Assembly: GCF_001729785.1 (NCBI RefSeq)
Contig: NZ_CP017183.1
Location: 1,550,001-1,614,000 of the forward strand
DNA length: 64,000 nucleotides
DNA from: Enterobacter hormaechei subsp. xiangfangensis
GTDB taxonomy: Bacteria > Pseudomonadota > Gammaproteobacteria > Enterobacterales > Enterobacteriaceae
Direction of reading: 5' to 3'
The position numbers and the translations under genes were made by a program. This document shows positions 21,501 through 32,084 of the stretch, one piece after another. The notes below the pieces were generated by a model that saw only the letters and a program-made list of their open reading frames with translations, made no database searches and had not been told where the DNA came from. The first letter of the stretch is position 1, and every line of letters begins with the position of its first letter.

Positions 21501-23945
21501 ATGAAAATCAAAGCGCCTGAAGCGTTAATGGCTGCCGAGGTCACTCGCCGTGGGTTGATGAAAACCACGGCAATAGGTGGTCTGGCGGTTGCCAGCAGCG
21601 CCTTTACGCTCCCCTTTACCCGACTGGCGTCGGCGGCGGAGGCTCTGTCTCCCGCTTCAGCCCCGGAAAAAGTGGTGTGGAGTGCCTGTACCGTTAACTG
21701 CGGTAGCCGCTGCCCACTGCGTATGCACGTGGTGGACGGTGAAATCAAATATGTCGAAACCGACAATACCGGCGATGATAACTACGAAGGGTTACATCAG
21801 GTTCGTGCCTGTCTGCGTGGTCGCTCAATGCGCCGTCGCGTATATAACCCGGATCGTCTGAAATACCCAATGAAGCGCGTCGGTAAGCGTGGGGAAGGGA
21901 AGTTCGAGCGCATTAGCTGGGACGAAGCCTACGATATTATCGCGACCAACATGCAGCGCCTGATCAAAGAGTACGGCAACGAATCTATCTACCTCAACTA
22001 CGGCACCGGGACGCTTGGCGGCACCATGACCCGTTCCTGGCCGCCGGGTAAAACGCTGGTGGCGCGCCTGATGAACTGCTGCGGCGGCTATCTCAATCAT
22101 TACGGCGACTACTCTTCCGCACAGATTGCCGCGGGCCTGAACTATACCTACGGCGGCTGGGCAGACGGCAACAGCCCGTCGGATATCGAGAACAGTAAAC
22201 TGGTGGTGTTGTTCGGCAACAACCCAGGCGAAACGCGCATGAGCGGCGGCGGGGTAACCTATTACCTTGAGCAGGCGCGCGCCAAATCCAACGCACGAAT
22301 GATCATCGTCGATCCGCGCTACACCGATACCGGCGCAGGGCGTGAAGACGAGTGGATCCCCATCCGCCCTGGTACCGACGCGGCGCTGGTCAATGCGCTG
22401 GCGTATGTGATGATTACTGAAAACCTCGTCGACCAGCCGTTCCTGGATAAATACTGCGTCGGTTACGACGAGAAGACGCTGCCAGCCAGCGCACCGGCTA
22501 ACGGGCACTATAAAGCCTATATTCTTGGCCAGGGCAGCGACGGCGTGGCGAAAACCCCGGAGTGGGCATCCACTATCACCGGCATTCCTGTCGAACGTAT
22601 TGTTCAGCTGGCACGTGAAATTGGTTCAACCAAACCGGCTTATATCAGCCAGGGCTGGGGACCTCAGCGCCACGCGAATGGCGAAATTGCCACCCGCGCT
22701 ATTTCTATGCTCTCGATTCTGACTGGCAACGTCGGTATTCACGGCGGTAATAGCGGGGCGCGTGAAGGCTCGTATGAAGTACCGTTTGAACGTATGCCAA
22801 CGCTGGATAACCCGGTTCAGACCAGCATCTCCATGTTTATGTGGACAGACGCGATCGAGCGCGGCCCGGAAATGACCGCGCTGCGCGACGGTGTTCGGGG
22901 CAAAGATAAGCTGGACGTGCCGATCAAAATGATCTGGAACTATGCCGGTAACTGCCTGATCAACCAGCACTCAGAGATCAACCGCACCCATGAAATTTTG
23001 CAGGACGATAAGAAGTGCGAAATGATTGTGGTGATCGACTGCCACATGACCTCATCGGCAAAGTATGCCGATATTCTGCTTCCAGACTGCACCGCGTCTG
23101 AGCAGATGGATTTCGCGCTGGATGCCTCCTGCGGCAACATGTCCTATGTGATCTTCACTGACCAGGCCATCAAACCGCGCTTCGAGTGCAAAACCATCTA
23201 TGAGATGACTTCCGAGCTGGCGAAACGTCTTGGCGTTGAGCAGCAGTTCACTGAAGGACGTACTCAGGAAGGGTGGATGCGCCATCTGCACGAGCTTTCC
23301 CGCAAAGCCATTCCTGACCTGCCGGACTTCGATACCTTCCGCAAGCAGGGCATGTACAAGCAGCGCGATCCGGAAGGGCATCACGTGGCGTATAAAGCCT
23401 TCCGCGACGATCCGCAGGCCAATCCGCTGACCACGCCGTCGGGCAAAATCGAGATCTACTCCGAAGAGCTGGCAAAAATTGCCGCAACGTGGGAATTGCC
23501 GGAAGGGGACGTTATCGATCCGCTGCCGATTTATACGCCAGGCTTCGAAAACTACAACGATCCGCTGACGGAGAAATTCCCGCTTCAGTTGACCGGTTTC
23601 CACTACAAAGCGCGTGTTCACTCCACCTACGGCAACGTTGACGTACTGAAAGCGGCCTGCCGACAGGAGATGTGGATCAACCCGATGGATGCGAAAGCCC
23701 GCGGCATCAGTAATGGCGATCGCGTACGTATCTTCAACGGACGTGGCGAAGTGCATATCGAAGCTAAAGTGACTCCGCGTATGATGCCTGGCGTTGTCGC
23801 GCTGGGGGAAGGGGCCTGGTATAACCCGGATGCGAACCGTATCGATCAGGCGGGCTGCATCAACGTTCTCACTACGCAGCGTCCATCGCCGCTGGCGAAG
23901 GGCAACCCATCCCACACAAACCTCGTTCAGGTTGAAAAGGCGTAA
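21501..23945 (+). CDS. dmsA: Dimethyl sulfoxide reductase catalytic subunit DmsA
   Basis: Molybdopterin-guanine-dinucleotide enzyme that reduces DMSO and various N-oxides as the end of an anaerobic respiratory chain. 814 residues. A Tat signal is evident: TRRGLMKT at 15-22, then a hydrophobic stretch ending near ASA at about 46. An Fe-S motif follows (CTVNCGSRC, then a Cys in VRACLRG). The likely Mo ligand is Ser in YGDYSSAQIA. Molybdopterin-dinucleotide-binding segments occur at the C-terminus. It is followed by dmsB after 10 bases and dmsC. Preceded by an FNR box. Confidence 0.97.
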   Translation: MKIKAPEALMAAEVTRRGLMKTTAIGGLAVASSAFTLPFTRLASAAEALSPASAPEKVVWSACTVNCGSRCPLRMHVVDGEIKYVETDNTGDDNYEGLHQVRACLRGRSMRRRVYNPDRLKYPMKRVGKRGEGKFERISWDEAYDIIATNMQRLIKEYGNESIYLNYGTGTLGGTMTRSWPPGKTLVARLMNCCGGYLNHYGDYSSAQIAAGLNYTYGGWADGNSPSDIENSKLVVLFGNNPGETRMSGGGVTYYLEQARAKSNARMIIVDPRYTDTGAGREDEWIPIRPGTDAALVNALAYVMITENLVDQPFLDKYCVGYDEKTLPASAPANGHYKAYILGQGSDGVAKTPEWASTITGIPVERIVQLAREIGSTKPAYISQGWGPQRHANGEIATRAISMLSILTGNVGIHGGNSGAREGSYEVPFERMPTLDNPVQTSISMFMWTDAIERGPEMTALRDGVRGKDKLDVPIKMIWNYAGNCLINQHSEINRTHEILQDDKKCEMIVVIDCHMTSSAKYADILLPDCTASEQMDFALDASCGNMSYVIFTDQAIKPRFECKTIYEMTSELAKRLGVEQQFTEGRTQEGWMRHLHELSRKAIPDLPDFDTFRKQGMYKQRDPEGHHVAYKAFRDDPQANPLTTPSGKIEIYSEELAKIAATWELPEGDVIDPLPIYTPGFENYNDPLTEKFPLQLTGFHYKARVHSTYGNVDVLKAACRQEMWINPMDAKARGISNGDRVRIFNGRGEVHIEAKVTPRMMPGVVALGEGAWYNPDANRIDQAGCINVLTTQRPSPLAKGNPSHTNLVQVEKA

Positions 23946-23955
23946 GGAGTAACCG

Positions 23956-24573
23956 ATGACAACCCAGTATGGATTTTTTATTGATTCCAGCCGCTGCACC
24001 GGGTGCAAAACCTGCGAGCTGGCCTGCAAGGATTACAAAGATCTGACCCCGGACGTTAGCTTCCGTCGTATTTATGAATACGCGGGCGGCGACTGGCAGG
24101 AGGATAACGGCGTCTGGCATCAGAATGTCTTCGCCTATTACCTGTCGATTGCCTGCAACCACTGCGAAGATCCGGCCTGCACCAAGGTCTGCCCGAGCGG
24201 GGCAATGCACAAGCGTGACGACGGTTTTGTGGTGGTGGACGAGGATGTCTGCATCGGCTGTCGCTACTGCCACATGGCCTGCCCGTACGGCGCGCCGCAG
24301 TACAATGCCGCCAAAGGCCACATGACCAAGTGCGACGGCTGCCACAGCCGGGTGGCGGACGGCAAAAAGCCCATCTGCGTCGAATCCTGCCCGCTGCGCG
24401 CGCTGGACTTTGGCCCGATTGAGGAGCTGCGCAAAAAACACGGCCAGCTTGCTGCCGTCGCGCCGCTGCCGTCTGCGCACTTCACAAAGCCGAGTATTGT
24501 GATTAAACCTAACGCCAACAGCCGTCCGACGGGGGACACCACCGGCTACCTGGCAAACCCGAAGGAGGTGTGA
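23956..24573 (+). CDS. dmsB: Dimethyl sulfoxide reductase iron-sulfur subunit DmsB
   Basis: Electron-transfer subunit with four [4Fe-4S] clusters, carrying electrons from DmsC to DmsA. 205 residues as in E. coli. Cys-rich groups are visible: CTGCKTCELAC near 14-24, CNHCEDPACTKVC near 67-79, CIGCRYCHMAC near 99-109, and CDGCHSR with CVESC near 126-145. No signal sequence of its own; the family travels with DmsA through Tat. Starts 10 bases after dmsA, with AAGGAG before the ATG; dmsC starts one base after its stop. Confidence 0.97.
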   Translation: MTTQYGFFIDSSRCTGCKTCELACKDYKDLTPDVSFRRIYEYAGGDWQEDNGVWHQNVFAYYLSIACNHCEDPACTKVCPSGAMHKRDDGFVVVDEDVCIGCRYCHMACPYGAPQYNAAKGHMTKCDGCHSRVADGKKPICVESCPLRALDFGPIEELRKKHGQLAAVAPLPSAHFTKPSIVIKPNANSRPTGDTTGYLANPKEV

Positions 24574-24574
24574 G

Positions 24575-25438
24575 ATGGGAAGTGGATGGCATGAATGGCC
24601 GCTGATGATCTTCACGGTCTTTGGGCAGTGCGTGGCGGGCGGGTTTATCGTTCTTGCGCTGGCGCTGTTAAAAGGGAACCTCAATACTGAACAGCAGCAG
24701 CGTTTAGTGTTAAGCATGTTTGGCCTGTGGGTGTTGATGGGCATTGGGTTTATCGCCTCTACGCTGCACCTGGGCTCACCGATGCGCGCGTTTAACTCCC
24801 TGAACCGCGTAGGTGCCTCTTCGCTGAGTAACGAGATTGCCAGCGGTGCAATCTTCTTTGCCGTTGGCGGGCTGGGGTGGTTACTGGCAGCGGTGAAAAA
24901 GCTGCCGTCAGGGTTACGCGCGTTGTGGCTCATCGTCACCATGGTACTGGGCGTTGTCTTCGTCTGGATGATGGTCAGGGTGTACAACACCATTGATACG
25001 GTTCCAACCTGGTACAGCGTCTGGACGCCGATGAGCTTCTTCCTGACCATGTTTATTGGCGGGCCGCTGCTGGGTTATCTGCTGCTGCGCGTGGCTGGCA
25101 TTAATGGTTGGGCGATGCGCCTGCTGCCCGCGGTCTCGCTGTTGGCGCTGGTAATCAGTACCGTTGTCGCGCTCATGCAGGGAGCGGAGCTGGCGACCAT
25201 TCACAGCTCTATCCAGCAGGCTTCGGCGCTGGTGCCGGATTACGGTTCGCTGATGGCCTGGCGTGTGGTGCTGCTGACGGCTGCGCTGGTGTGCTGGATT
25301 GCCCCTCAGCTTAAAGGTTACTCGCCTGCGCTGCCGTTACTGTCCCTGGCCTTTGTGCTGGTGCTGGCAGGGGAGTTAATTGGTCGCGGCGTATTTTACG
25401 GTCTGCATATGACGGTCGGTCTGGCTATCGCCAGCTAA
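24575..25438 (+). CDS. dmsC: Dimethyl sulfoxide reductase membrane anchor DmsC
   Basis: Inner-membrane menaquinol-oxidising anchor of the DMSO reductase. 287 residues, starting MGSGWHEWPLMIFTVFGQ, with eight predicted transmembrane helices spread over the entire length. A conserved His in STLHLGSP is in the region linked to quinol binding. An AAGGAGGTG ribosome site lies in the last codons of dmsB. The terminator follows 17 bases after the stop. Confidence 0.96.
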   Translation: MGSGWHEWPLMIFTVFGQCVAGGFIVLALALLKGNLNTEQQQRLVLSMFGLWVLMGIGFIASTLHLGSPMRAFNSLNRVGASSLSNEIASGAIFFAVGGLGWLLAAVKKLPSGLRALWLIVTMVLGVVFVWMMVRVYNTIDTVPTWYSVWTPMSFFLTMFIGGPLLGYLLLRVAGINGWAMRLLPAVSLLALVISTVVALMQGAELATIHSSIQQASALVPDYGSLMAWRVVLLTAALVCWIAPQLKGYSPALPLLSLAFVLVLAGELIGRGVFYGLHMTVGLAIAS

Positions 25439-25455
25439 TTTTAGATTTTGTTATA

Positions 25456-25490
25456 AAAAGCCGGGACATAGCGCCCGGCTTTTCTTTTTT
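25456..25490 (+). terminator. Terminator of dmsABC
   Basis: 10-bp perfect stem (25456-25465 with 25474-25483), 8-base loop, then a C followed by six T. The remaining 220 bases to ycaD are AT-rich and hold its promoter region. Confidence 0.85.
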
Positions 25491-25712
25491 CATTCATGAA
25501 ATTTTTCGACTGATGTTTCGTTGTAAAAATTCCCGGAAATAAATAAAAACAAATAGATAATTAATATCAGTAGCAGGCTTTGCATTAGCAGGATGAGTTT
25601 TTTAAATCGACAAGGCGCATAACGTGCGTGACGCCTGAATCGGTGGATTGACTTTGTTTTTGCCAGTGGCATGATGCGCACGAAATCTGAACTTCCTCAC
25701 GGTTTTTAATCC

Positions 25713-26861
25713 ATGACCACCTATACCCGCCCGGTGCTTTTGTTGCTCTGTGGCCTGCTTTTGCTGACCCTGGCGATCGCGGTGTTAAACACACTCGTCC
25801 CGCTATGGCTCGCCCATGAAAACTTACCGACCTGGCAGGTGGGTATGGTTAGCTCGTCCTTTTTTACGGGCAATCTGCTGGGCACCTTATTAACGGGCAG
25901 CCTTATTAAGCGCTTTGGTTTTAACCGCAGTTATTATCTGGCGTCGCTGATCTTTGCCGTCGGCTGCGCCGGTTTAGGCCTTATGGTCGGCTTCTGGAGC
26001 TGGATGGTCTGGCGCTTTATTGCGGGCGTCGGCTGCGCCATGATCTGGGTGGTGGTTGAAAGCGCGCTGATGTGCAGCGGCACGTCCCGTAATCGCGGGC
26101 GTCTGCTGGCGGCCTATATGATGGTTTACTATGTCGGTACCGTTCTGGGACAGCTGATGGTCAGCAAACTGCCAACTGACCTGATGAGCGTGCTGCCGTG
26201 GGTGACGGGCATGGTGCTGGCGGCGATCCTGCCGCTGCTCTTTACCCGTATTGTGAATCAAAACAGCGAACATCAGGAAGCCACCCACGTCTGGCCGATG
26301 CTGAGACTGCGCCAGGCGCGTCTGGGGGTTAACGGCTGCATTATTTCCGGGATTGTGCTGGGCTCGCTCTATGGCCTGATGCCGCTCTATCTTAACCATC
26401 AGGGCGTCAGTGATTCCGGGATCGGTTTCTGGATGGCGGTGATGGTCAGCGCGGGGATTGTCGGCCAGTGGCCGATTGGCCGCCTGGCGGACCGCTTTGG
26501 TCGTCTGCTGGTGCTGCGCGTTCAGGTCTTCGTGGTCATCATGGGCTGTCTCGCCATGCTCAGCAACGCCGCGATGGCGCCCGCGCTGTTCATTCTGGGG
26601 GCTGCGGGCTTTACGCTCTATCCGGTCGCGATGGCGTGGGCCTGTGAGAAAGTTGAGCATCACCAGCTGGTGGCTATGAACCAGGCTTTGTTGCTGAGTT
26701 ACACCATCGGCAGTTTACTGGGGCCGACTTTTACCGCTATGCTCATGCAAAATTATTCTGATAATCTGCTGTTTATCATGATCGCCAGCGTGTCGTTTAT
26801 TTATCTGCTAATGCTGCTGCGCAAAGTGGGCGAACATCCAACGCCAGTGGCCCATGCCTGA
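25713..26861 (+). CDS. ycaD: MFS-type transporter YcaD
   Basis: Inner-membrane transporter of the major facilitator superfamily; substrate unknown. 382 residues, same as E. coli YcaD, with twelve predicted membrane helices and the MFS A-motif-like [11 protein letters not shown] between helices 8 and 9, and [10 protein letters not shown] between 2 and 3. Same position after dmsC as in E. coli. Monocistronic: a terminator follows directly. No signal to suggest a substrate. Confidence 0.95.
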   Translation: MTTYTRPVLLLLCGLLLLTLAIAVLNTLVPLWLAHENLPTWQVGMVSSSFFTGNLLGTLLTGSLIKRFGFNRSYYLASLIFAVGCAGLGLMVGFWSWMVWRFIAGVGCAMIWVVVESALMCSGTSRNRGRLLAAYMMVYYVGTVLGQLMVSKLPTDLMSVLPWVTGMVLAAILPLLFTRIVNQNSEHQEATHVWPMLRLRQARLGVNGCIISGIVLGSLYGLMPLYLNHQGVSDSGIGFWMAVMVSAGIVGQWPIGRLADRFGRLLVLRVQVFVVIMGCLAMLSNAAMAPALFILGAAGFTLYPVAMAWACEKVEHHQLVAMNQALLLSYTIGSLLGPTFTAMLMQNYSDNLLFIMIASVSFIYLLMLLRKVGEHPTPVAHA

Positions 26862-26867
26862 TTTATT

Positions 26868-26894
26868 AAAAGCCTGTCGATGACAGGCTTTTTT
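26868..26894 (+). terminator. Terminator of ycaD
   Basis: Perfect 11-bp stem (26868-26878 with 26882-26892), GAT loop, T-run to 26894. Confidence 0.9.
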
Positions 26895-26984
26895 GTCCCT
26901 GTCACATATAAGACTTTTACTGATTGTGAGTTTTTACTGCCTGGCGATAATTCCAATGAGTTCTCCCACTAAAAGGCAGCCATC

Positions 26985-27506
26985 ATGTCTACTCGTCGTT
27001 TTTCCACTACCGCACTTGCCGTAGTGTTGGCTTTAACGTTTGCAACGGCTCCGGCCATGGCTAATCCTGGAAACGGGAATGGCGGTGGTCACGGAAACGG
27101 TGGCGGACAAGGTAATAGCGGCAATCATGGTAACGGGAACTCTGGTAACCATGGTAATAAGCACAATAACGGTCAGGATAACCCTGGGAAATCGGATAAG
27201 AGCTTTAAAAACAGCAAAGATGTCGGTAATGATGTGGATGCTCGCGTAAGCTTCGATCATGCCCGCCATCTGGCCCTGAATTACGGCTTAACGGGCTACG
27301 ACTCTCTGCCTCCGGGTATTGCGAAAAACCTGGCGCGCGGTAAGCCACTGCCTCCGGGCATTGCGAAGAAAACCGTGCCAGCCGATATGCTGGGTCAGCT
27401 TCCTTCCTATCCGGGCTATGAATGGAGCGTGGTAGGTGACGACCTGGTCTTAATTGCGCTGAGTACAGCGATTGTGACTTCCGTTATTAACGGCGTCTTT
27501 AAATAG
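26985..27506 (+). CDS. CigR-like / RcnB-domain secreted protein
   Basis: 173 residues. A signal peptide (about 1-26, ending APAMA before NPGNG) is followed by a low-complexity Gly/Asn/His stretch (27-68: repeated GNGNGGGHGN, GNHGN, NHGNK), then a Lys/Asp-rich link. A folded C-terminal domain has two LPPGIAK(K/N) motifs near 105 and 124 and YEWSVVGDDLVLI, ending in a hydrophobic helix that could anchor it (LIALSTAIVTSVINGVF). The PPGIAK repeat and the YEW...GDDLVLI segment are typical of the RcnB/CigR family. Salmonella CigR is an inner-membrane anti-virulence protein that restrains MgtC; function here is unknown. K-12 has ycaM-ycaN-ycaK at this point instead. Own terminator; own promoter presumed in 26895-26984. 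Confidence 0.8.
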   Translation: MSTRRFSTTALAVVLALTFATAPAMANPGNGNGGGHGNGGGQGNSGNHGNGNSGNHGNKHNNGQDNPGKSDKSFKNSKDVGNDVDARVSFDHARHLALNYGLTGYDSLPPGIAKNLARGKPLPPGIAKKTVPADMLGQLPSYPGYEWSVVGDDLVLIALSTAIVTSVINGVFK

Positions 27507-27512
27507 AATATA

Positions 27513-27540
27513 AAAAGGCCCGATTTTCACCGGGCCTTTT
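27513..27540. terminator. Bidirectional terminator between cigR-like gene and pflA
   Basis: Perfect 10-bp stem (27513-27522 with 27531-27540), 8-base loop, A-run left and T-run right; serves convergent genes. Confidence 0.85.
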
Positions 27541-27542
27541 CG

Positions 27543-28283
27543 TTAATACATGACCTTGTGGCCATACTGCTCAAGAATACCTTTGACGCGCTCCATCGTC
27601 TCTTTTTTTGGCGGCTTCACGCCATCGAGCTTGTACTCTTCACCCATCGCCACCCATTTATGTTTACCCAGCTCGTGATAGGGCAGGAGTTCGATTTTCT
27701 CCACGTTACCCATATCCCGGGTAAATTCACCCAGACGATGTGCAGAGTCATCATCATCTGACCAGCCCGGCACCACCACGTAGCGGATCCAGGTCTTGAC
27801 GCCTTTGTTGGCAATGTATTTGGCAAATTCCAGGGTACGGTGGTTCGAGACGCCAACCAGATTCTGGTGGATCTCATCGTTCATCTGCTTGAGATCGAGC
27901 ATGACCAGATCGGTCACTTCAAGCAGTTCATCAATAACCGGATCGTAACGGCGCACAAAGCCGTTGGTGTCGAGGCAGGTATGAATGCCTTCTTTGTGGC
28001 AGGCGCGGAACCAGTCGCGCACAAATTCAGCCTGAAGAATGGCTTCACCGCCGGATGCCGTCACGCCACCACCGGACGCGTTCATGAAGTGGCGATAGGT
28101 CACCACCTCTTTCATCAGATCTTCTACGGTGACTTCTTTACCGCCATGGGTGTCCCAGGTGTCACGGTTATGGCAGTACAGGCAGCGCATCAGGCAGCCC
28201 TGGAAGAAAGTGATAAAGCGGATCCCCGGGCCATCGACGGTGCCACAGGATTCAAAGGAGTGAATGCGACCAATAATTGACAT
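27543..28283 (-). CDS. pflA: Pyruvate formate-lyase 1-activating enzyme
   Basis: Radical-SAM enzyme that makes the glycyl radical in PflB under anaerobiosis using flavodoxin as electron donor. 246 residues as in E. coli counting Met. The [4Fe-4S] motif is Cys30-x3-Cys34-x2-Cys37 ([11 protein letters not shown]). Gly-rich SAM-binding segments follow ([12 protein letters not shown]). Lies 203 bases downstream of pflB on the same strand, separated by a terminator, so it is probably transcribed from its own promoter and by read-through. Confidence 0.98.
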   Translation of the reverse strand: MSIIGRIHSFESCGTVDGPGIRFITFFQGCLMRCLYCHNRDTWDTHGGKEVTVEDLMKEVVTYRHFMNASGGGVTASGGEAILQAEFVRDWFRACHKEGIHTCLDTNGFVRRYDPVIDELLEVTDLVMLDLKQMNDEIHQNLVGVSNHRTLEFAKYIANKGVKTWIRYVVVPGWSDDDDSAHRLGEFTRDMGNVEKIELLPYHELGKHKWVAMGEEYKLDGVKPPKKETMERVKGILEQYGHKVMY

Positions 28284-28421
28284 TGCGGTGATATCTCCGA
28301 ATTTGGCCCATCCGGGGGCCTATGTAGATGCACAGCTCAAAGGCTATGTCGAGTCTGTTTTGGCTGTTATCCATTAAGTATAGATAGCGGACAAAAGAGA
28401 CTGATGAAGCGAGGGTGTTAA

Positions 28422-28447
28422 AAAGGCCCCACTTGCGTGGAGCCTTT
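28422..28447 (-). terminator. Terminator downstream of pflB
   Basis: Stem AAAGGC/GCCTTT and CCAC/GTGG with one internal mismatch (28422-28432 with 28437-28447), TTGC loop. Reading leftward the 3' arm is followed by a T-run. Confidence 0.7.
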
Positions 28448-28486
28448 ATTGTACGCTTTTTAACGCGTGATTTCAGTCAATTCCAC

Positions 28487-30769
<2,283 letters not shown>

Positions 30770-30820
30770 GTAACACCTACCTTCTTAAGTGGATTTTTTA
30801 TTTACTGCCTGAGACAACCA

Positions 30821-31678
30821 TTAATGATGATCGCCGCCACGCAGGTAAATGACCCAGTATGTCAACCCAACTAACAGACCCCCACCGATAATGTTCCCGA
30901 TAGTGACGGGGATCAGGTTATCAGTAATGAAGTTCATAATCGTCAGGTGTGAAAAACTTTCCGGGGTTGAACCTACAGCAGTCCAGAACTCCGGGCTTGC
31001 AAAGTTGCGGATAACAATCCCCATCGGGATCATGAACATATTCGCAATACTGTGCTCAAAGCCGCTGGCAACAAACATCGCAACCGGCAGAACCATAATC
31101 ATGGCTTTATCCATCAGGCTACGACCAGAGTAGCTCATCCAGACCGCCAGGCAGACCATCAGGTTTGCGAGGATGCCGAGAGCAACGGCTTCGATAAATG
31201 TATGGTGCATTTTGTGGTCGGCGGTTTGCAGGACGTTAAGCCCCCAGCCGCCGTTGGCGGTCATATACTCGCCAGAGAGCCACATCAACAGAACAAAGAG
31301 CAGACAGCCAATCAGGTTGCCAACGTAAACGTTGAGCCAGTTGCGCCCCAGTTGACCCCAGGTAATTCTTCCGCTGGCTTTTGCCACAACAATCAGCACC
31401 GTTGAGGTGAAGAGGTCGGCGCCGCAGATGACGCAGAGAATCAGGCCCAGTGAGAAGCAAATACCACCAATCAGTTTCGCTATGCCGAAAGGCATCCCGG
31501 CCGTGCCGGTGGTGGCTGTGATATAGAAGACGAAAGCGATGGAGATGAACACCCCAGCCGTAATGGCCAGAAAGAACGTCGTCATCGGATGTTTCGTGGC
31601 TTTGTAGACACCCGCTTCTTCGGCAACTTTCGCCATCGCAGCGGGGAGTAATAGATCAAAAGGGTTGTCAGCTTTCAC
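30821..31678 (-). CDS. focA: Formate channel FocA
   Basis: Pentameric FNT-family channel for formate import and export in the inner membrane. The GTG at 31678 is chosen as the start (encoding MKADNPFDLLL), giving 285 residues as in E. coli, with an AGAGAGAG ribosome site directly upstream; an ATG at 31720 would add 14 unconserved residues. Six membrane helices run from about 30 to 275. A conserved His in the pore region lies in FEHSIANM. First gene of the focA-pflB operon. Confidence 0.96.
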   Translation of the reverse strand: MKADNPFDLLLPAAMAKVAEEAGVYKATKHPMTTFFLAITAGVFISIAFVFYITATTGTAGMPFGIAKLIGGICFSLGLILCVICGADLFTSTVLIVVAKASGRITWGQLGRNWLNVYVGNLIGCLLFVLLMWLSGEYMTANGGWGLNVLQTADHKMHHTFIEAVALGILANLMVCLAVWMSYSGRSLMDKAMIMVLPVAMFVASGFEHSIANMFMIPMGIVIRNFASPEFWTAVGSTPESFSHLTIMNFITDNLIPVTIGNIIGGGLLVGLTYWVIYLRGGDHH

Positions 31679-32000
31679 ACTAACTCTCTCTTTATTAAGT
31701 CGGCGACGAGATACTAACAAAGCATTATAGAAGAGAAATTGATATAGATCATATCTCGCCTGGCTTATAGGCCCGCAGTGTGTATGGTTTTACAGCAAAA
31801 GCGGAGTAAGTATTTGATTATCCGTATAAAAATAAATTTTAAAAGTTATGAAAAGAGTTGAATTTTTTCCTTCAGCCTCCCATGGAACAGTTAATTAAAA
31901 TGGAGTATTTATTATAATTAGTAACAGTAAAGCTCAGGTAAGCGTTTTTATATTTACCCGTGGTTAACTTAATTATTACAATTAAACGTCATTGCGGAAA
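31679..32000 (-). promoter_or_regulatory. focA-pflB promoter and regulatory region
   Basis: About 320 AT-rich bases with no supportable gene. In E. coli this region holds several pfl promoters controlled by FNR, ArcA and IHF. An FNR-type box is at 31739-31752. AT-rich tracts between 31810 and 31990 could hold ArcA or IHF sites but I cannot place them. Confidence 0.6.
31739..31752. promoter_or_regulatory. FNR box upstream of focA
   Basis: TTGAT-ATAG-ATCAT, nine of ten consensus positions. Located 61 bases before the focA start codon, consistent with anaerobic activation of focA-pflB. Confidence 0.7.
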
Positions 32001-32002
32001 AA

Positions 32003-32031
32003 TAAAAAAAAAGGGGCAATGAAATTGCCCC
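32003..32031 (-). terminator. Terminator of ycaO
   Basis: Perfect 8-bp stem (32013-32020 with 32024-32031), GAA loop. On the minus strand the stem is followed by a run of nine or more T. Located 54 bases beyond the ycaO stop. Confidence 0.85.
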
Positions 32032-32084
32032 GTAATATAGCTCAGGCGATTGAATACGCCTACAGCCATTAATGTTATATGCGC

